From Pseudaestuariivita atlantica (GTDB lineage: Bacteria > Pseudomonadota > Alphaproteobacteria > Rhodobacterales > Rhodobacteraceae): 64,000 nucleotides of DNA. Shown here piece by piece: positions 63,997-64,000 of the stretch; positions within the stretch are counted from its first letter, which is position 1, and each line of letters opens with the position of its first letter. Made by a program: the position numbers and the translations under genes. Below the pieces are notes generated by a model, which had not been told where the DNA came from, searched no databases, and saw only the letters and a list, made by a program, of their open reading frames with translations. The stretch lies in the NCBI RefSeq assembly GCF_001205715.1, contig NZ_AQQZ01000007.1, positions 1 to 64,000 of the forward strand, written 5' to 3'.

Positions 63997-64000
63997 GGCT

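Noticed and set aside
1-64000. CRISPR arrays or complete insertion sequences
   Set aside because: No regularly spaced short repeats with unique spacers and no transposase gene were seen.

Overview
The window is high-GC alphaproteobacterial chromosome, almost certainly Rhodobacteraceae (Roseobacter group). The evidence is a complete chromosomal gene transfer agent (GTA) cluster of the Rhodobacter capsulatus type at about 32.0-46.2 kb, a pyruvate dehydrogenase operon whose E1-beta carries its own lipoyl domain, a PopZ-like acidic protein, Tat-type osmoregulated glucan genes, and strong codon bias towards G/C at third positions. Placement is by gene content and recognised families; no search was run.

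Layout. 0-1.2 kb: a C-terminally truncated tyrosine recombinase beside tRNA-Cys(GCA), which marks the edge of an integrated element extending left of the window. 1.4-22.1 kb: mostly core genes (isoaspartyl methyltransferase-like protein, TolC-type channel, PopZ-like protein, elongation factor P, YgfZ, glycosyltransferase, MsbA-like exporter, two aminotransferases, crotonase, LolC/E-LolD, an RTX-type repeat protein, Ldh-family oxidoreductase, a 3-methyladenine glycosylase, a BON-MscS channel) and tRNA-Gln(TTG). A block of four imperfect ~180 bp tandem repeats fills 18.34-18.97 kb.

22.3-27.6 kb: an accessory-looking module right after tRNA-Gln. It is less GC-rich to the eye. It has a divergent SARP-type/TPR regulator, a PAP2/vanadium-haloperoxidase-fold enzyme with a ten-fold Gly-Ser-Val-Gly N-terminal repeat, and a translationally coupled subtilisin-like protease with a large insertion. 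This is the best candidate for an undescribed system.

27.7-31.8 kb: acyl-CoA synthetase, 3-oxoacyl-ACP synthase II and MltG lead into the GTA operon, which runs g1 to g15 in order (terminase, portal, protease, capsid, connectors, tail, hydrolase, host-contact protein) with many 4-base overlaps. A leader with a terminator-like hairpin precedes g1. 46.1-52.0 kb: DksA-like protein, CysE, and the PDH operon (E1-alpha, a VOC protein, lipoyl-E1-beta, E2) with an inverted repeat upstream, then an FtsB-like protein.

52.2-64 kb: AidB-like acyl-CoA dehydrogenase; an export-signal operon (two Cys-containing proteins, Sco copper chaperone, rhodanese, esterase); a fused 5-oxoprolinase; stacked palindromes between convergent genes; and OpgH/OpgG for periplasmic glucans, the latter possibly running off the right edge.
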